From Parasulfuritortus cantonensis (lineage in GTDB: Bacteria; Pseudomonadota; Gammaproteobacteria; Burkholderiales; Thiobacillaceae), in the NCBI RefSeq assembly GCF_004337445.1, contig NZ_SJZB01000027.1:56512-120511 (forward strand): a stretch of DNA of 64,000 bases, in the 5' to 3' direction. A program made the position numbers and the translations under genes. The notes beneath the pieces were generated by a model. The model saw only the letters and a list, made by a program, of their open reading frames with translations. It did no database searches and was not told the DNA's origin. Every line of letters begins with the position of its first letter. The first letter of the stretch is position 1. Shown piece by piece: positions 36,362-48,127 of this stretch.

Positions 36362-37093
36362 TCAGCGCCCGGTGGCGGCCTCCACCATCAGGCGCTTCAT
36401 TTCCCGCACGGCCGCCTCCCAGCCCATGAACACCGCCTCGGCGACGATGGCATGGCCGATGTTCAGTTCGCCCACGCCGGGGATGGCCGCCACCGCCTGG
36501 ACGTTGTGGTAATGCAGGCCGTGGCCGGCATTGACCTGCAGGCCCAGGGCCAGGCCGTGCTCGATCGCCGTCCGCACCCGCGCCAGTTCGCGTTCCGCCT
36601 CGGCCTCGCCGACGGCATCGGCGTAGCGGCCGGTGTGGATCTCCACCACCGGGGCGCCGGCGGTATGGGCGGCATCGAGCTGGCGGGGATCGGGGTCGAT
36701 GAACAGCGACACGCGGATGCCGGCCTCGGCCAGGCGGGCGCAGGCATCGGCGACCTTGTTGAGCTGGCCGGCCACGTCGAGGCCCCCCTCGGTGGTCAGT
36801 TCCTGGCGCCGCTCCGGCACCAGGCAGACATCCTGCGGGCGCACGCGCAGGGCGACGGCGATCATCTCCTCGGTAACCGCCATCTCGAGGTTCATCTTGG
36901 TACGCAGGAGGCCGCGCAGGATGTCGACGTCGGCGTCCTGGATGTGGCGGCGATCCTCGCGCAGGTGCAGGGTGATCGAGTCGGCGCCGGCGTTTTCCGC
37001 CATCAGGGCGGCCTGGACCGGACTCGGGTAGCGGGTGCCGCGCGCCTGCCGAAGCGTGGCGACGTGGTCGATGTTGACGCCTAGTTTGATCAT
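36362..37093 (-). CDS. pdxJ: pyridoxine 5'-phosphate synthase
   Basis: Condenses 1-deoxyxylulose 5-phosphate with aminoacetone 3-phosphate to pyridoxine 5'-phosphate. A TIM barrel of 243 residues starting [19 protein letters not shown], with [14 protein letters not shown] and [10 protein letters not shown] carrying the catalytic His and Glu region. It is the last gene of the lepA-lepB-DUF4845-rnc-era-recO-pdxJ run. Confidence 0.97.
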   Translation of the reverse strand: MIKLGVNIDHVATLRQARGTRYPSPVQAALMAENAGADSITLHLREDRRHIQDADVDILRGLLRTKMNLEMAVTEEMIAVALRVRPQDVCLVPERRQELTTEGGLDVAGQLNKVADACARLAEAGIRVSLFIDPDPRQLDAAHTAGAPVVEIHTGRYADAVGEAEAERELARVRTAIEHGLALGLQVNAGHGLHYHNVQAVAAIPGVGELNIGHAIVAEAVFMGWEAAVREMKRLMVEAATGR

Positions 37094-37134
37094 GGAACGG
37101 TGACGGGTGGGGAATTGGAACGGCGAGTATAGAG

Positions 37135-37836
37135 CTACAGTGCCTGCAGCTCGACCAGAAGCTGGCGCGTCAGCAGGGGCTTGTCGGCCAGGTAATGGTT
37201 GATCAGGGTGCGCATGAGCGCCTTGCTCTCGGCCAGGGTACGCGGGTCGGCGTAGTCGCCCGCCGCCATGTCGAGCAGGGTCTTGCCGGCATAGCTCGGC
37301 CCGGCGCCCGCCGCCACGACGCCCTGGTCCAGGCTGTAGCCATAGCGCCGGCCGGGTTCGACCGCCCCCCCCTCGGCCAGCTCGGTCAGGGTCTGGGCAT
37401 AGCCGAGGGCGGACAACAGGTCGAGTTCGAAGCGGCGCAGGATCGGCTCCGGGTCGGCCTGGCCGGACAACTCGGCCAGGGTCTCGGCGTAGCGGTCGTA
37501 CAGGGCCTCGTGGGGGTCGTCCGGCGGCAGCAGCTTGAGCAGCAGTTCGTTGAGATAGAAGCCGCACATGAGGGCCCGGCCGGACAGGCGCAGATCGCCG
37601 CCCTGCCATTCGGCGGCGTGCAGGGTGCGCAGGCCGCCCTTGCCGAACCAGGACAGCTCCAGGGGCTGGAAGGCGAGCAGGCGCGACTTCAGCGACGACA
37701 GCGGCCGCCGGGCGCCGCGCGCCACCAGGGCAAGGCGGCCATGGCGGCGGCTGAAGGTCTCGACGATCAGGCTGGTCTCGCGCCAGGGGTAGGTGTGCAG
37801 GACAAAGGCCGGTTCGTTGTCCCGCTTCTCACTCAT
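37135..37836 (-). CDS. recO: DNA repair protein RecO
   Basis: Recombination mediator that with RecR loads RecA on SSB-coated DNA. The N-terminal OB fold includes [21 protein letters not shown] (about 10-30), followed by the helical domain with [14 protein letters not shown]. Zinc Cys residues known in some homologues are absent, as in many Proteobacteria. It has 233 residues and overlaps era by 8 bp. Confidence 0.93.
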   Translation of the reverse strand: MSEKRDNEPAFVLHTYPWRETSLIVETFSRRHGRLALVARGARRPLSSLKSRLLAFQPLELSWFGKGGLRTLHAAEWQGGDLRLSGRALMCGFYLNELLLKLLPPDDPHEALYDRYAETLAELSGQADPEPILRRFELDLLSALGYAQTLTELAEGGAVEPGRRYGYSLDQGVVAAGAGPSYAGKTLLDMAAGDYADPRTLAESKALMRTLINHYLADKPLLTRQLLVELQAL

Positions 37837-38728
37837 GTCCGAGCGATTTCAGGAGGGCGGCGTTGTCGGTCCAGCCGCTCTTCACCTTGACCCAGCATTG
37901 CAGGAAGACCTTGGCGTCGAACAGCTTCTCCATGTCCTGGCGCGCCTCGGTGGAGATGCGCTTGAGGTGTTCGCCGCCCTTGCCGAGCAGGATCGGCTTG
38001 TGGGCGTCGCGGTCGACCCAGATCACGGCATGGATGCGGCGCAGGCCGGACGGCTCGGTCTCGTACTGCTCGATCTCGACCGCGACGCCGTAGGGGATCT
38101 CGTCGCCGGTCAGGCGGAAGACCTTCTCGCGCAGGATTTCGGCGGCCAGGAAGCGCTCGCTGCGGTCGGTGATGGCATCCTCCTCGAAGAAGGGTTCCGA
38201 CTCGGGCAGGTACTTGCCGACGATGCCGAGCAGGCGGTCGCCGTCCTTCCCGTCCAGGGCCGACAGGGGGACGATCTCGGCGAACGGGAAGCGGCCCGCG
38301 GCCGCCTGCAGGAAGGGCAGCAGGCGCGGCTTGTCGGCCACCTGGTCGACCTTGTTGACCACCAGGACGACCGGCGTTCCCGTGGGCAGCAGCTTGAGGA
38401 CGCGCTCGTCGGCCGGGGTGAACTTGAGGGACTCGATGAGGAACAGGACGGCGTCGACCTCGGCCAGGACCTGGGTGACCACCCGGTTCATGCTCTGGTT
38501 CAGCGCATTGCGGTGCTTGGTCTGGAAGCCCGGGGTATCGACGAAGACGAACTGCGCGTCGACCTCGGTGCGGACGCCGAGCACCCGGTGCCGGGTCGTC
38601 TGCGGCTTGCTCGAGACGATGCTGACCTTGGCCCCGACCAGGGTGTTGATCAAGGTCGACTTGCCGACGTTGGGGCGCCCGACCACGGCGATGTAACCGG
38701 CGCGCCGGATTCCGGCCGGGCTCGTCAT
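37829..38728 (-). CDS. era: GTPase Era
   Basis: Essential GTPase for 16S rRNA maturation and 30S assembly. G1 is [13 protein letters not shown]3 DTPGFQ, G4 NKVD, and a C-terminal KH domain has [18 protein letters not shown]. At 299 residues from ATG 38728 ([11 protein letters not shown]) it is full length. The start overlaps the rnc stop by four bases. Confidence 0.97.
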   Translation of the reverse strand: MTSPAGIRRAGYIAVVGRPNVGKSTLINTLVGAKVSIVSSKPQTTRHRVLGVRTEVDAQFVFVDTPGFQTKHRNALNQSMNRVVTQVLAEVDAVLFLIESLKFTPADERVLKLLPTGTPVVLVVNKVDQVADKPRLLPFLQAAAGRFPFAEIVPLSALDGKDGDRLLGIVGKYLPESEPFFEEDAITDRSERFLAAEILREKVFRLTGDEIPYGVAVEIEQYETEPSGLRRIHAVIWVDRDAHKPILLGKGGEHLKRISTEARQDMEKLFDAKVFLQCWVKVKSGWTDNAALLKSLGHE

Positions 38729-39402
38729 GGCCGGGCCAGCCTCTGGTAGGCCGCCTGGGCGGCGGCCTGCTCGGCCGCCTTGCGGCTCGCCCCGGCACCC
38801 TCGGTGGCCAGGCCCAGGGCACCGATGCGGCAAGCGACCCGGAAGGTCTGGGCATGGGCCTGGCCGCTGGTGCCGAGCAGTTCGTACTGGGGCAGGCCGT
38901 GCTTGCGCGATTGCAGCCATTCCTGGAGCAGGGTCTTGGCATCCTTGCCGTGGGTGGCCGGGTCGATCTCGGCCAGGCGGCTGGCGAACAGGTGCAGGAC
39001 GATCGCCCTGGCGGCGTCGAAACCGGCGTCCAGGAAGGCCGCCCCCAGGATGGATTCCATGGCGTCGGCCAGGATGGACGGCCGGCCGGCGCCGCCGCTC
39101 TTCAGCTCCCCCTCGCCCAGACGCAGATGGCGGCCGACGTCCAGTTCCGTGGCGATCTCGTAGAGGGGCTGCTGGTTGACCAGGTTGGCGCGCAGGCGGG
39201 ACAACTGGCCCTCCCGGAGTTCCGGGAAACGTTCGTAAAGCAGGGCCCCGACCACGCAATTGAGGACGCCGTCGCCGAGGAACTCCAGGCGTTCGTTGTT
39301 GGCGACGCTGTAGCTGCGGTGGGTGAGCGCCTGCTCGAGCAGTTCCGGGCGCGTGAAGGCAAAGCCCAGGCGGGCCTGCAGGGCGTCCGGGGCATGCACC
39401 AT
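38725..39402 (-). CDS. rnc: ribonuclease III
   Basis: Cleaves double-stranded RNA, including the rRNA precursor. The signature [12 protein letters not shown] (about 36-47) carries the catalytic acidic residues, with [13 protein letters not shown] further on, and a dsRNA-binding domain covers the last 70 residues ([18 protein letters not shown]). Starts at ATG 39402 (MVHAPDALQ), overlapping the DUF4845 stop; 225 residues. Confidence 0.97.
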   Translation of the reverse strand: MVHAPDALQARLGFAFTRPELLEQALTHRSYSVANNERLEFLGDGVLNCVVGALLYERFPELREGQLSRLRANLVNQQPLYEIATELDVGRHLRLGEGELKSGGAGRPSILADAMESILGAAFLDAGFDAARAIVLHLFASRLAEIDPATHGKDAKTLLQEWLQSRKHGLPQYELLGTSGQAHAQTFRVACRIGALGLATEGAGASRKAAEQAAAQAAYQRLARP

Positions 39403-39758
39403 CAGAGCGGTGCCGAGGCCGTGGCCACCAGGTCGACGCTGATGCTGATGCCTGCGCCCATGGGCTTCTTGCTGCTGACCGGTACGGACAGCGTCAGCAT
39501 GCCGCCGTCGCGGCTGATCTCGAGGTCCTCCGCGTTGACCGTGTAGACGGAGTTGACGTCCATGCGCTTTGTGAAGGTCTGGCGCAGTTCCATGGCGCTC
39601 TGGTCGGTACCGTCGTGGAGGATGTTTTCGAGCGCCGACTTGACCGTGTAGTACTCGATGTAGGTCGGTATCGTCTTCATGGCGACCATGGCGGCGAAGC
39701 CGGCCAGGATGAGCAAGAAGATCAGTGTCGCCAGCGTGAATCCGCGTTGTCCCTGCAT
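39402..39758 (-). CDS. DUF4845 domain protein
   Basis: A 118-residue protein with one N-terminal membrane helix preceded by QRGFTLATL, which resembles a type IV pilin-like start. The rest is a small extracytoplasmic domain ([19 protein letters not shown]). DUF4845 genes are consistently found between lepB and rnc in Betaproteobacteria. The role is unknown. Confidence 0.88.
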   Translation of the reverse strand: MQGQRGFTLATLIFLLILAGFAAMVAMKTIPTYIEYYTVKSALENILHDGTDQSAMELRQTFTKRMDVNSVYTVNAEDLEISRDGGMLTLSVPVSSKKPMGAGISISVDLVATASAPL

Positions 39759-39767
39759 GCCGCCCTC

Positions 39768-40574
39768 CTATTCGATGAAATGGCCGATCCGGGAGAACTC
39801 GCCGAAGTTCCACCAGATCATGAAGGCGCGCCCGACGATGTTCGCGTCCGGCACGAAGCCCCAGTAGCGCGAGTCGTTACTGGCGTCCCGGTTGTCGCCC
39901 ATCATGAAGTAGTAGCCGGACGGCACCTTGCACTTGAAGCCCTGGTCATTGTAGGTGCAGTTGTCGCGGTAGGGGAAATCGCCCGCCACCTGGTAGGGGA
40001 TCACCGGCGGGATGCCGTACTGGGTCATGGCGATGTGGTCGTGGTTGCCGAGCTGTTCGTGCCAGGTCTGGCCGGTGATGTAGTTGAGCCCGTTGCCGAC
40101 GTAGCTGTATTCGCCGGCGGCCGCCAGTTCGACCGGCTTGCCGTTGATGACCAGGCGCTTGTCGACGTACTCCACGGTGTCGCCGGGCAGGCCGATGACG
40201 CGCTTGATGTAGTCGAGGCTGGGATCCTTCGGATAGCGGAAGACCATGACGTCGCCATGGCTGGGCTGGCCGATCTCGATGATCTTCTTGTTCAGGATCG
40301 GCAGGCGGATGCCGTAGGCGTACTTGTTGACCAGGATGAAGTCGCCCACCTTGAGGGTCGGCAGCATGGAGCCGGACGGGATTTTGAACGGCTCGACCAG
40401 GAAGGAACGCAACACGAAGACCAGCAGGATGACCGGGAAGAAGCTCTTCGAATAGTCGACCAGGATGGGCAGCTTGGCGTCATGGGGCCGGTTGCGGCCG
40501 GCCGTAAGCGCGTCGACCAACCAGATGGCGCCGGTGATGACCAGCGCGACGAACAGGATCAGGGCGAAATTCAC
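39768..40574 (-). CDS. lepB: signal peptidase I
   Basis: Inner-membrane protease that removes signal peptides. Two N-terminal membrane helices (about 3-22 and 44-60) precede the catalytic Ser69 in [10 protein letters not shown]. The general-base Lys is in [13 protein letters not shown], and box E is [14 protein letters not shown]. The start is GTG 40574 (VNFALIL), two bases after the lepA stop; 268 residues. Confidence 0.96.
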   Translation of the reverse strand: MNFALILFVALVITGAIWLVDALTAGRNRPHDAKLPILVDYSKSFFPVILLVFVLRSFLVEPFKIPSGSMLPTLKVGDFILVNKYAYGIRLPILNKKIIEIGQPSHGDVMVFRYPKDPSLDYIKRVIGLPGDTVEYVDKRLVINGKPVELAAAGEYSYVGNGLNYITGQTWHEQLGNHDHIAMTQYGIPPVIPYQVAGDFPYRDNCTYNDQGFKCKVPSGYYFMMGDNRDASNDSRYWGFVPDANIVGRAFMIWWNFGEFSRIGHFIE

Positions 40575-40576
40575 GT

Positions 40577-42370
<1,794 letters not shown>

Positions 42371-42424
42371 GGACGAGGCGGAATACGGGTTATTGCAGGC
42401 GCGCCATTCTACCCGATGCCGGCC

Positions 42425-43531
42425 CTAGCCGGTCGTCAGGCCCATCATGGCCAGGTAGGCATCGGCGCTGGTGGTGCTGTTGTATTCCGCCACCGCGGCG
42501 CGCAGGACCTCCGCCGGCAGGGGCTGCGCCAGGGTGCGCAGGATCGCCGCGGCCAGGGCATCGACGTCGCCAACCGGCACCAGGACGCCGTAGCGGCCGT
42601 CGGCCAGGATCTCGTCCGGGCCGCTCGGGCAGGCCGTCGAGACGGCCGGGACACCCAGGGCCAGGGCCTCGGTCAGGGCGTTCGGCGACCCCTCCCAGGC
42701 CGAGGACAGCACGAACAGGCTGGCGCGCGCCAGCCACGGATAGGGGTTGGCCATGAAGCCCGGCATGGCCACGGCCTCGGCGATGCCGAGCGACTCCGCC
42801 AGACCGGCCAGGGCGGTGCGGTCGCGCCCCTCGCCCAGGATCACCAGGCGCGCCGGGCGCTCGCCGTGCACCTTGGCGAAGGCGCGTATCAGGGTCGGGA
42901 AGTCCTTCTGGCGGGTCAGCCGGCCCATGCCCAGGACCACGGGCGGCTGGCCGGGCCGGAACCAGGGATGGTCGAGCGGCTCGGCGGCCTTGGCATGGAT
43001 GTCCGGGGTGATCACCGGGTTGCGGATGACGCGCACCCGCTCGGCGGCCAGGCCGGTGATGGCCAGGGTGTCGTCGGCGACGCCGCGCGAGACGGCGACG
43101 ACGCCGTCGGCCAGCGGGTAGAGCCGGCGCATCGGCTGGTAGCGCAGCCAGCGCACCAGGCCCGACTTGTCCTTCATCGCCTCGGACAGGGTGGTGCCCA
43201 GGCGGATGTAGATGGGCACCCGGACGCCGGCCAGCTTGCGTGCCAGGAGGGCGGCGCGGCCGGCCCGGTCCTTGGCCACCAGCATGGCGTCCGGGCGGGC
43301 GCGGCGCAGGTAGCGGGCGATGGCGGCCAGGCTGAGGCCGCTGTGGCGCACGCCCAGGCGGACGACGTTGACGTTGGCCGGCAGGTCGCGCAGGTGGCGG
43401 CTGTCGTCGCGCAGCAGGACCAGGTCGACGGCGAGGCCGGGCCGGCGGGCGAACTCGACCACCAGGTTGGTCACCATGCGTTCGACGCCGCCCTCGCCGG
43501 AGAACGAGATCAACACCGCCAGGCGCTTCAC
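42425..43531 (-). CDS. glycosyltransferase family 4 protein (a)
   Basis: GT-B fold glycosyltransferase of 368 residues, cytosolic or membrane-associated. The N-terminal acceptor domain begins KRLAVLISFSGEGGVERMV. The C-terminal donor domain has LGMGRLTRQKDFPTLIRAF and the donor-binding EGSPNALTEALALGVPAV. It starts with GTG 43531, overlapping the stop of the upstream transferase (GTGA). One of four related genes in this cluster; sugar and acceptor are unknown, LPS core or exopolysaccharide being likely from the neighbouring heptose genes. Confidence 0.9.
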   Translation of the reverse strand: MKRLAVLISFSGEGGVERMVTNLVVEFARRPGLAVDLVLLRDDSRHLRDLPANVNVVRLGVRHSGLSLAAIARYLRRARPDAMLVAKDRAGRAALLARKLAGVRVPIYIRLGTTLSEAMKDKSGLVRWLRYQPMRRLYPLADGVVAVSRGVADDTLAITGLAAERVRVIRNPVITPDIHAKAAEPLDHPWFRPGQPPVVLGMGRLTRQKDFPTLIRAFAKVHGERPARLVILGEGRDRTALAGLAESLGIAEAVAMPGFMANPYPWLARASLFVLSSAWEGSPNALTEALALGVPAVSTACPSGPDEILADGRYGVLVPVGDVDALAAAILRTLAQPLPAEVLRAAVAEYNSTTSADAYLAMMGLTTG

Positions 43532-44655
43532 GGCGTCAGCTCCAGGGCCGCCAGGTAGGCCTCGGCGCTGGCCGCCACCGTGTACGGGCGCGCCGCGGCC
43601 TTGAGCGCCTCCCGCTCGGGTGGCCGGCGCAGCAAACCCTCCAGGGCGTCCGCCAGGGCGGCATCGTCGGCCACCGCCACGAGCGGTCCGTAGCGGCCGT
43701 CCGCCAGCACCTCGCGCGGGCCGCTCGGGCAATCGCAGGCGGCGGCCGGGGTGCCCAGGGCCAGGGCCTCGACCAGGACGATGCCCAGGCCTTCCCAGCG
43801 CGAGGTCAGGGCGAAGGCCGCGGCACGCGCCATGTAGGGATAGGGATTGGCGACGAAGCCGGGCAGGTCCAGGCGATCCGCGGTGCCCAGCTGCCCGGCC
43901 AGGCGCATCAGGGCGTCGCGCTGGCGGCCCTCGCCGAGGATCACCAGCCGGCAATCCAAACGTTCGACCAGGCGCGCGTGGGCACGGACCAGGGTGGCGA
44001 AGTCCTTGCGCGTGCTCAGTTCGCCGACCCCGAGCAGCACCGGCGGCGCGCCGGCCGCGAACCAGGGGTGGGCGACCGGCTCGGCGGCGAGCGCCGCCAT
44101 GTCCGGCCGCACGACCGGGTTGGCCACCACCCGGATGGCGTCCCGGGCCAGGCCGGCGTAGGCCGCCAGGTCGTCGGCGGCGCCGAGCGAGGGCACCAGG
44201 ACGTGGTCGGCGTGCCGGTAGAGCAGGCGCATGGACCCGGTCTGCACGACGCGGTCGAGCCAGCTGCGGCTGGCCAGGTTCTGCGACACCGTGGTGCCCA
44301 GGCGCAGGGCCAGGCGGGTGTCGCCGCCGGCCAGGCGGCGGGCCAGCCAGGCCGTGCGGTTGACCCGGTCCTTGTCGGCCAGGAGGACGCGCGGCCGCTC
44401 GCGGCGCAGGTAGCGCACCAGGTACGGCAAGGCGGTCGCCACGTGGCGCACCGGGAAACGCAGGTGGCGACCGCCGGCGGGCAGGGCCGGCAGCTCGGGG
44501 CCGTGGCCCTGGATGCCGAGGACGTCCACGCGCACGCCGCGCCCGATCATGGCCGGCACCAGGTTGGCCAGGATGCGGTCGACGCCGCTATGGCCGGAGG
44601 TGGCGGCGAAGATGGCAAGTTTCACGGCCTGAACCGCGCCCGAGTCAATCGACAT
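43528..44655 (-). CDS. glycosyltransferase family 4 protein (b)
   Basis: A 375-residue GT4-type enzyme, paralogous to its neighbours: SGHSGVDRILANLVPAM at the N terminus, LGVGELSTRKDFATLVRAH and EGLGIVLVEALALGTPAA in the donor domain, and the shared ending CPSGPREVLADGRYGPLV. The start used is ATG 44655 (MSIDSGAVQ); GTG 44625 (VKLAIFAATSG) fits the start style of the paralogues equally well and would give 365 residues. It is preceded by an inserted AT-rich acyltransferase gene. Confidence 0.88.
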   Translation of the reverse strand: MSIDSGAVQAVKLAIFAATSGHSGVDRILANLVPAMIGRGVRVDVLGIQGHGPELPALPAGGRHLRFPVRHVATALPYLVRYLRRERPRVLLADKDRVNRTAWLARRLAGGDTRLALRLGTTVSQNLASRSWLDRVVQTGSMRLLYRHADHVLVPSLGAADDLAAYAGLARDAIRVVANPVVRPDMAALAAEPVAHPWFAAGAPPVLLGVGELSTRKDFATLVRAHARLVERLDCRLVILGEGRQRDALMRLAGQLGTADRLDLPGFVANPYPYMARAAAFALTSRWEGLGIVLVEALALGTPAAACDCPSGPREVLADGRYGPLVAVADDAALADALEGLLRRPPEREALKAAARPYTVAASAEAYLAALELTP

Positions 44656-44793
44656 ATAACACCCATCGTCCCCAATAAACGCCTGTCGCCACACATTCGG
44701 CGACGCACATCCGGATTCATCTCGCTGGCTGCGAAATTATTGCCACCTACGCCAGACTACGTGCAATCGGGTGGCATGGACCGTAAGTGTACA

Positions 44794-46857
44794 TTAATGA
44801 AACAACGGCGCTAGCACTTCATCGCTAAAGGCATCCATGACTTTCCTTGCACCGATTGAATTCAGATGATCCCCGTTAAAATATAAAGGCAAGCCATTCT
44901 CGGCGGCAATGCACCCACCGTTTTTACAAAACAATGGAACCGGGTCAAACACTTGCACCGATGGAAACCTCTTCAGCAAAGAATCAAGAACCTCATCATA
45001 CGGGGCGATACGCCTTGCATAGGCAGAATATGACATCGAACACTTTCCGCCAACGTTTCGTCTGTCTGTGATAGTAAAAGGCCGGATGGCAAAACATTCA
45101 TGAATATCGAAATCCAGATCAGGCACATCCTTCATAAGAATGACCTTCCGGCCACCGAGAAGCGCCGCGTTCAGAAATTTCTCGCCGTTCTTAATAAAAT
45201 TGCCAACTTCGTCCGGACCAAATTCGCCAGCATGCCTCCAGTTGACTCCCTTAACGCCAACCTTTCCTGGGATAGCCTTAGACCAATAGGCCGACAGGAT
45301 GATGGTATTGATTCCGTGATCGCGCTTTAAGAAAGCTATCAAATCATTATATTTCTGAAGGCACGCCCCCTCTTCCTTATAGTTTCCGGAAGCAAAAGGC
45401 AGGCAACTGGTACCGATGATCTTGAGTACGGCATGACCGGCCAAATAATCTGGCATAACCGCGGCGTAGTGCTGAGCATGAGAGTCCCCGAAAAACGCAA
45501 CCGTTGGTTTTGAGTCACCCACAACCGTACACTCGCCGCGTTCAAAATGAGAAGATCTCAGATCAGGGAAGTACTTGTCGCAATCAGACTGAATCAGATT
45601 TGGCTGTGGATGCGCAAAAATCTTGGCGACCCCAACAGGATCGTCGATTCGGGATTCATAGCCGTCATTCTCGTATACGACATAGCCCAGCCACCCTACT
45701 ACGGCCATGAGAAGCGCGAGGACGGTGGCCTTCGCAACACTACGAATATCTCGCCTAATTGGTTTCTCGACAAAAATATACGTCACATATGCAAACATAA
45801 TAGATAACGCGACGCACGCCAGACGAATCATTACATTTGGCGTATCCTCCTCAATAATCCTCGAAAACGACAACAGAGGCCAATGCCACAAATATAATGG
45901 GTAACTAATCAATCCGAACCAGACAAATACCCTGCTTGACAGAATTGCACGGTTAAAAATGGCGTCGGCGCCGGCGAGAATGATAAGTACAGCACCCAGC
46001 ACGGGAATCATGGCCCATGCTCCCGGATACGGAACATCCCTATCTACCAAGACGAAACCACATACCAGCGTAAATAAGCCAGTAACGGAAAAAATGTCCG
46101 ATAGCTTATGTTTTGTGTTCTGCCAACCATTTCCCATCCAGGAAACGAATGCCGCCGCGGATTTATGGACGACGACATTATTGCCCAACGTCTTGTTGAC
46201 AGATATCCACGCCAGCAAACTCCCACATGACAGTTCCCAAAACCGCGAGAAAGGCATATAGAATGCCATTCCGTCGTCGTCCACCACCCAACGCATATTG
46301 AAGTAAAACGACAAAACGATCACGCCAACAATCAAGGAAAACGTCCTCAGCCAACTCTTCCAGAGCAACCAGACAAGCAAGGGCCAAACGATATAAAATT
46401 GCTCTTCAATCCCGAGGCTCCAAAGATGCAACAGAGGCTTTGTCTCGGCTGCATTGTCGAAATATCCAGACTCACTCCAGAGCGCAAAGTTCGACACAAA
46501 CCCCGCACCGGCCGCGATATGTTTGCCTAGTTGTTTGTATTCATCGGCCATCAAGACAAACCAGCCAAGTGCATTACAAAACAACAAGACAATTAATAAC
46601 GTTGGAAATATTCGTTTGATTCGACGCACATAAAACTCGACAAAGCTAAATCTTCCCTTTCTATGATTCTCAAAGATAATTGTCGATATCAGATAGCCAG
46701 ATATGACAAAGAAGATATCAACCCCTGTAAACCCGCCCGGAGCCAACGTTGGGAAAGCATGAAATATCACGACTGGAATGATCGCAAGCGCTCTAAGACC
46801 ATCGATGTCGGGACGATATCTAGGGTGCGAAAGATGAGGATGCCGAGCGGACGTCAT
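44794..46857 (-). CDS. acyltransferase 3 (OafA/YrhL type) with SGNH domain
   Basis: Integral membrane O-acyltransferase of 687 residues that would acetylate or acylate surface sugars. The acyltransferase-3 domain (about 15-380, some ten helices) starts YRPDIDGLRALAIIPVVIFH and includes HLWSLGIEEQFYIVWPLL. A C-terminal extracytoplasmic SGNH hydrolase-like domain (about 430-687) has the nucleophile Ser in AFFGDSHAQHY and the Asp/His pair in NGDHLNSIGARK. GC is much lower than in the flanking transferases, which indicates recent acquisition. It splits the run of four GT4 genes. Confidence 0.93.
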   Translation of the reverse strand: MTSARHPHLSHPRYRPDIDGLRALAIIPVVIFHAFPTLAPGGFTGVDIFFVISGYLISTIIFENHRKGRFSFVEFYVRRIKRIFPTLLIVLLFCNALGWFVLMADEYKQLGKHIAAGAGFVSNFALWSESGYFDNAAETKPLLHLWSLGIEEQFYIVWPLLVWLLWKSWLRTFSLIVGVIVLSFYFNMRWVVDDDGMAFYMPFSRFWELSCGSLLAWISVNKTLGNNVVVHKSAAAFVSWMGNGWQNTKHKLSDIFSVTGLFTLVCGFVLVDRDVPYPGAWAMIPVLGAVLIILAGADAIFNRAILSSRVFVWFGLISYPLYLWHWPLLSFSRIIEEDTPNVMIRLACVALSIMFAYVTYIFVEKPIRRDIRSVAKATVLALLMAVVGWLGYVVYENDGYESRIDDPVGVAKIFAHPQPNLIQSDCDKYFPDLRSSHFERGECTVVGDSKPTVAFFGDSHAQHYAAVMPDYLAGHAVLKIIGTSCLPFASGNYKEEGACLQKYNDLIAFLKRDHGINTIILSAYWSKAIPGKVGVKGVNWRHAGEFGPDEVGNFIKNGEKFLNAALLGGRKVILMKDVPDLDFDIHECFAIRPFTITDRRNVGGKCSMSYSAYARRIAPYDEVLDSLLKRFPSVQVFDPVPLFCKNGGCIAAENGLPLYFNGDHLNSIGARKVMDAFSDEVLAPLFH

Positions 46858-47014
46858 GTACGTTATCCGAGTGGACGCGATGCGGCAGGCAACGCTTTGT
46901 CAAATGCGATCTTCAACAAAGAGAACACCTCCCTGGGGAAATCCCGGAGCCATCAACGGCACGATAGCCCGTCGGCCGATCTTCGGCGCGAAACGAGAGC
47001 AGCGGAACCCTGCA

Positions 47015-48127
47015 TCACTTCGCTGCAATCCCGAAAGTCTGCAGGTAGCCCCGGCAGGCCCGTTCCAGGGTGTATTCGGCGACCGCCGCGCGCAATTCGT
47101 CGGCCGCCAGCGGCTGCGCCAGCACCTGCCGGATGGCCCGCTGCATCGCGTCGATGTCGCCGATCGGCACCAGGGGGCCGTAGCGGCCGCCGGCCAGGAT
47201 CTCGCGCGGGCCGCTCGGGCAGTCGGTCGCCACCGCCGGGGTGCCGCAGGCCAGGGCCTCGGTCAGCACGTTGGGCGAGCCCTCGCGTTCCGAGGCGAGG
47301 ACGAACACGGCGGCGTCGCGCATGTAGGGGAGCACGTTGGTCACGAAGCCGGGCAGGTCGACCCGCTCGGCGATGCCCAGGCGGGCGGCCAGGCGGGTCA
47401 GGTTGTCGCGCTCCTTGCCCTCGCCCAGGATCACCAGGCGGCAGTCGGTTTCCGCCATCACCCGGGCCGCCGCCTGCATCAGGTCGTCGAAGCGCTTCAC
47501 CGGCGCCAGGGAGCCGGCGCCCAGGATCACCGGCGCCTGGCCGGGCGCGAACCAGGGATGCGGGTTCGCCGCCGCGCTCAGGGCCGCGAAGTCGGCCAGG
47601 ATGGTGGGGTTGCGCACCACCGCGATGCCGGCGCGGGCCAGGCCGGTCACCTCGGCGAGGTCGTCCGCGACCCCGTCGGAGACGCAGATGACGCCGTCGG
47701 TACGGGCATACAGGCGGCGGATGTCGCGCCGGTGCCACCAGCGCCGCAACGGATTGGCGCCGGACATCTTGGGGCGCGACGACAGGTGGATGCCGCAGCG
47801 CAGGAACACCCGGGTGCCGACCGCGGCGGCATCGCGCGCCGCCACGGCCTGGCGGTCGTCCTTGCCCTTGGCCGACATGAGCACCGCCGGGCGTTCCCGG
47901 CGCAGGTAGTCGACCGTCGCCTGGAACTGGCGCGCGCGCTCGGCGGGCAGGCGCAGCAGCCGCACGGTCGGCGCCAGGTGCTGCAGGTAGGGCAGGTCGC
48001 CGGTCTCGGCGACCAGGAAGTCGGTACGGTAGCCGAGCGCCGCGAAGCCGGAAGCCAGCACCACCATGTTGCGTTCGACGCCGCCGTCGCTGAAGCTCGG
48101 TATGTAGACCGCGATGCCTGCGCTCAA
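47015..48127 (-). CDS. glycosyltransferase family 4 protein (c)
   Basis: A 370-residue GT4 enzyme. N terminus AVYIPSFSDGGVERNMVVLASG, donor domain LGAGSLAPVKRFDDLMQAA and EGSPNVLTEALACGTPAV, ending in the shared CPSGPREILAGGRYGPLV. No ATG precedes the first beta strand; the best start is TTG 48127 (LSAGIAVYIPS), which overlaps the stop of the upstream transferase as TTGA. Probably co-translated with it. Confidence 0.88.
   Translation of the reverse strand: MSAGIAVYIPSFSDGGVERNMVVLASGFAALGYRTDFLVAETGDLPYLQHLAPTVRLLRLPAERARQFQATVDYLRRERPAVLMSAKGKDDRQAVAARDAAAVGTRVFLRCGIHLSSRPKMSGANPLRRWWHRRDIRRLYARTDGVICVSDGVADDLAEVTGLARAGIAVVRNPTILADFAALSAAANPHPWFAPGQAPVILGAGSLAPVKRFDDLMQAAARVMAETDCRLVILGEGKERDNLTRLAARLGIAERVDLPGFVTNVLPYMRDAAVFVLASEREGSPNVLTEALACGTPAVATDCPSGPREILAGGRYGPLVPIGDIDAMQRAIRQVLAQPLAADELRAAVAEYTLERACRGYLQTFGIAAK

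Noticed and set aside
46880..46950. Possible truncated glycosyltransferase start upstream of the acyltransferase (TTG frame beginning K-I-A-F-D-K)
   Set aside because: Only 17 codons before a stop; similarity to a transferase start is too short to judge.
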